Shown piece after piece: positions 6,033 to 7,220 of a DNA stretch of 7,220 nt. The first letter of the stretch is position 1; each line of letters begins with the position of its first letter. The notes below the pieces were generated by a model. That model was not told the origin of the DNA, did no database searches, and was given only the letters and a program-made list of their open reading frames with translations. Origin of the DNA: Candidatus Gastranaerophilales bacterium (lineage in GTDB: Bacteria > Cyanobacteriota > Vampirovibrionia > Gastranaerophilales > Gastranaerophilaceae); NCBI GenBank assembly GCA_021199975.1, contig JAJQHF010000071.1, positions 1 to 7,220 of the forward strand, read 5' to 3'. Position numbers and translations under genes: made by a program.

Positions 6033-7220
6033 ATGAGTCTTAATTCAACACCATCTTCAGAAAGAATACAAATAGGTTTTTTCGGAAAAAGAAATGCCGG
6101 TAAATCAAGCTTAATAAATGCCGTTACAAATCAAAATCTTTCTATTGTTTCTGAAATAAAAGGAACAACAACCGACCCCGTATATAAAGCAATGGAATTG
6201 TTACCGCTTGGTCCCGTAACAATAATTGACACCCCCGGATTTGATGATGAAGGAGAATTGGGACTTCTCAGAATAGAAAAAACAAAACAAGTATTAAATA
6301 AAGTCGATATTGCACTGTTAATTACAGAGGCAAAAGAGGGGCTTTGTTTGCAAGATAAACACCTGATTGAAGCCTTTGAAGAAAAAAATATTAAATACAT
6401 TATTGTTTATAATAAATCCGACTTAATAAATATTCCCGAACAAAAGAAAGAAAATGAAATATATGTAAGCGCATTAAAAAATATCAATATAAATGAACTT
6501 AAAGAGCTTATAGCCATAATCTATGAAGAAAGTCCGAATAAAGTAAAATTAATAAAAGATTTGGTTAATCCCTATGATACCGTAATTCTTGTTACACCTA
6601 TTGACAGTGCCGCTCCTAAAGGAAGGCTGATACTTCCTCAACAGCAGGTAATCAGAGATTTACTTGAAGCGGGTGCCGTTTCCATAATAGTAAGAGAAAC
6701 AGAATTAACAAAAGCATTAAATTCTTGCCCCACAACTCCAAAGCTTGTTGTTACTGATTCTCAAGCTTTTGAAAAAGTTAATAAAGAAACACCTTCAAAT
6801 ATTCTTCTTACTTCATTTTCAATACTTTTTGCAAGATATAAAGGTGTTTTGGAATATGCGGTAAAAGGAGTTAAAGCTCTAGAAACATTAAATGACAATG
6901 ATACTATTCTTATATCTGAAGGCTGTACTCATCACCGTCAATGCGACGACATTGGAACTGTAAAACTGCCTAAATGGATTCAAAATTATACCGATAAAAA
7001 ATTAATTTTTGAATTTTCTTCCGGCTGCGGTTTTCCCACTGACTTATCTAAATATAAAATGATAGTTCATTGCGGCAGCTGCATGCTTAAAGATAGAGAA
7101 GTAATGTACCGATATAAAACCGCTAAAAAACAAAATGTTCCTATTTCAAATTACGGTATAACAATTGCTTATATTCACGGAATATTAAAAAGAAGTATCG
7201 AAATTTTTCCTGATTTATAT
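6033..7220 (+). CDS. hydF: [FeFe]-hydrogenase H-cluster maturation GTPase HydF (stop codon beyond window)
   Basis: 396 codons are visible with no stop; HydF proteins are about 400 residues, so only a short tail should be missing. Family role: a GTPase and scaffold that receives the diiron precursor built by HydE and HydG and delivers it to the [FeFe] hydrogenase HydA in the cytoplasm. Seen: P-loop GKRNAGKSS at 18-26, GTTTDP at 44-49, DTPG at 66-69, NKSD at 127-130 and SAL at 146-148, together a full G domain. The dimerisation domain includes PIDSAAPKGRLILPQQQ at 189-205. The C-terminal cluster domain has CTH at 298-300 and HCGSC at 346-350, the expected CxH...HCxxC ligand set for a [4Fe-4S] cluster. 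ATG 6033 has AGAAAG nine bases upstream, and the N-terminus matches the usual short lead before the P-loop. It is divergent from the wall operon; hydE, hydG or hydA may lie beyond the edge but are not in view. Confidence 0.95.
   Translation, partial: MSLNSTPSSERIQIGFFGKRNAGKSSLINAVTNQNLSIVSEIKGTTTDPVYKAMELLPLGPVTIIDTPGFDDEGELGLLRIEKTKQVLNKVDIALLITEAKEGLCLQDKHLIEAFEEKNIKYIIVYNKSDLINIPEQKKENEIYVSALKNININELKELIAIIYEESPNKVKLIKDLVNPYDTVILVTPIDSAAPKGRLILPQQQVIRDLLEAGAVSIIVRETELTKALNSCPTTPKLVVTDSQAFEKVNKETPSNILLTSFSILFARYKGVLEYAVKGVKALETLNDNDTILISEGCTHHRQCDDIGTVKLPKWIQNYTDKKLIFEFSSGCGFPTDLSKYKMIVHCGSCMLKDREVMYRYKTAKKQNVPISNYGITIAYIHGILKRSIEIFPDLY

Noticed and set aside
6131..6400. Minus-strand frame of 89 codons
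   Set aside because: It lies wholly opposite the GTPase domain of hydF, whose motifs are intact, so it is a shadow.

Overview
The window is AT-rich (roughly two thirds A+T by eye), uses the standard code and is densely coding. It holds six protein genes and no RNA gene or mobile element that I can see. The best guess for the source is an anaerobic, non-photosynthetic relative of cyanobacteria (Gastranaerophilales / Melainabacteria / Vampirovibrionia type). Three things support this: a MurJ whose second-helix signature looks like the cyanobacterial version, a gene for the [FeFe]-hydrogenase maturase HydF (typical of fermentative anaerobes), and LysM proteins with an unusual cytosolic-looking N-terminus. 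This placement is an inference from motifs recalled from memory; a low-GC Firmicute is the main alternative.

Layout: (1) Positions 1-1043, minus strand: the N-terminal 347 codons of a very acidic protein with an EF-hand-like patch, CxC cysteine clusters, a divergent LysM-like module and then an 18-bp in-frame tandem repeat (NTDTVT) that runs off the left edge. (2) Positions 1044-1211: a divergent control region with a perfect 14-bp palindrome beside a good promoter. (3) Positions 1212-2108, plus strand: a single-span membrane protein with two LysM-like modules separated by a short coiled coil. (4) Positions 2077-5876, minus strand: a three-gene operon with overlapping ends, SpoIID/LytB-domain exported protein, then MurJ lipid II flippase, then a YrdC/TsaC-type threonylcarbamoyl-AMP synthase. 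(5) Positions 5877-6032: a second divergent control region. (6) Position 6033 to the right edge, plus strand: hydF, almost complete but without its stop codon.

Cell-wall biology dominates: MurJ exports the peptidoglycan precursor, SpoIID-type enzymes cut glycan strands, and both LysM proteins are candidates to bind peptidoglycan. The TsaC homologue makes the intermediate for the t6A37 tRNA modification and probably shares only the transcript. HydF belongs to anaerobic hydrogen metabolism and is transcribed away from the wall operon. The least familiar item is the repeat-bearing, Cys-clustered, LysM-like protein at the left edge with its divergently encoded LysM partner.
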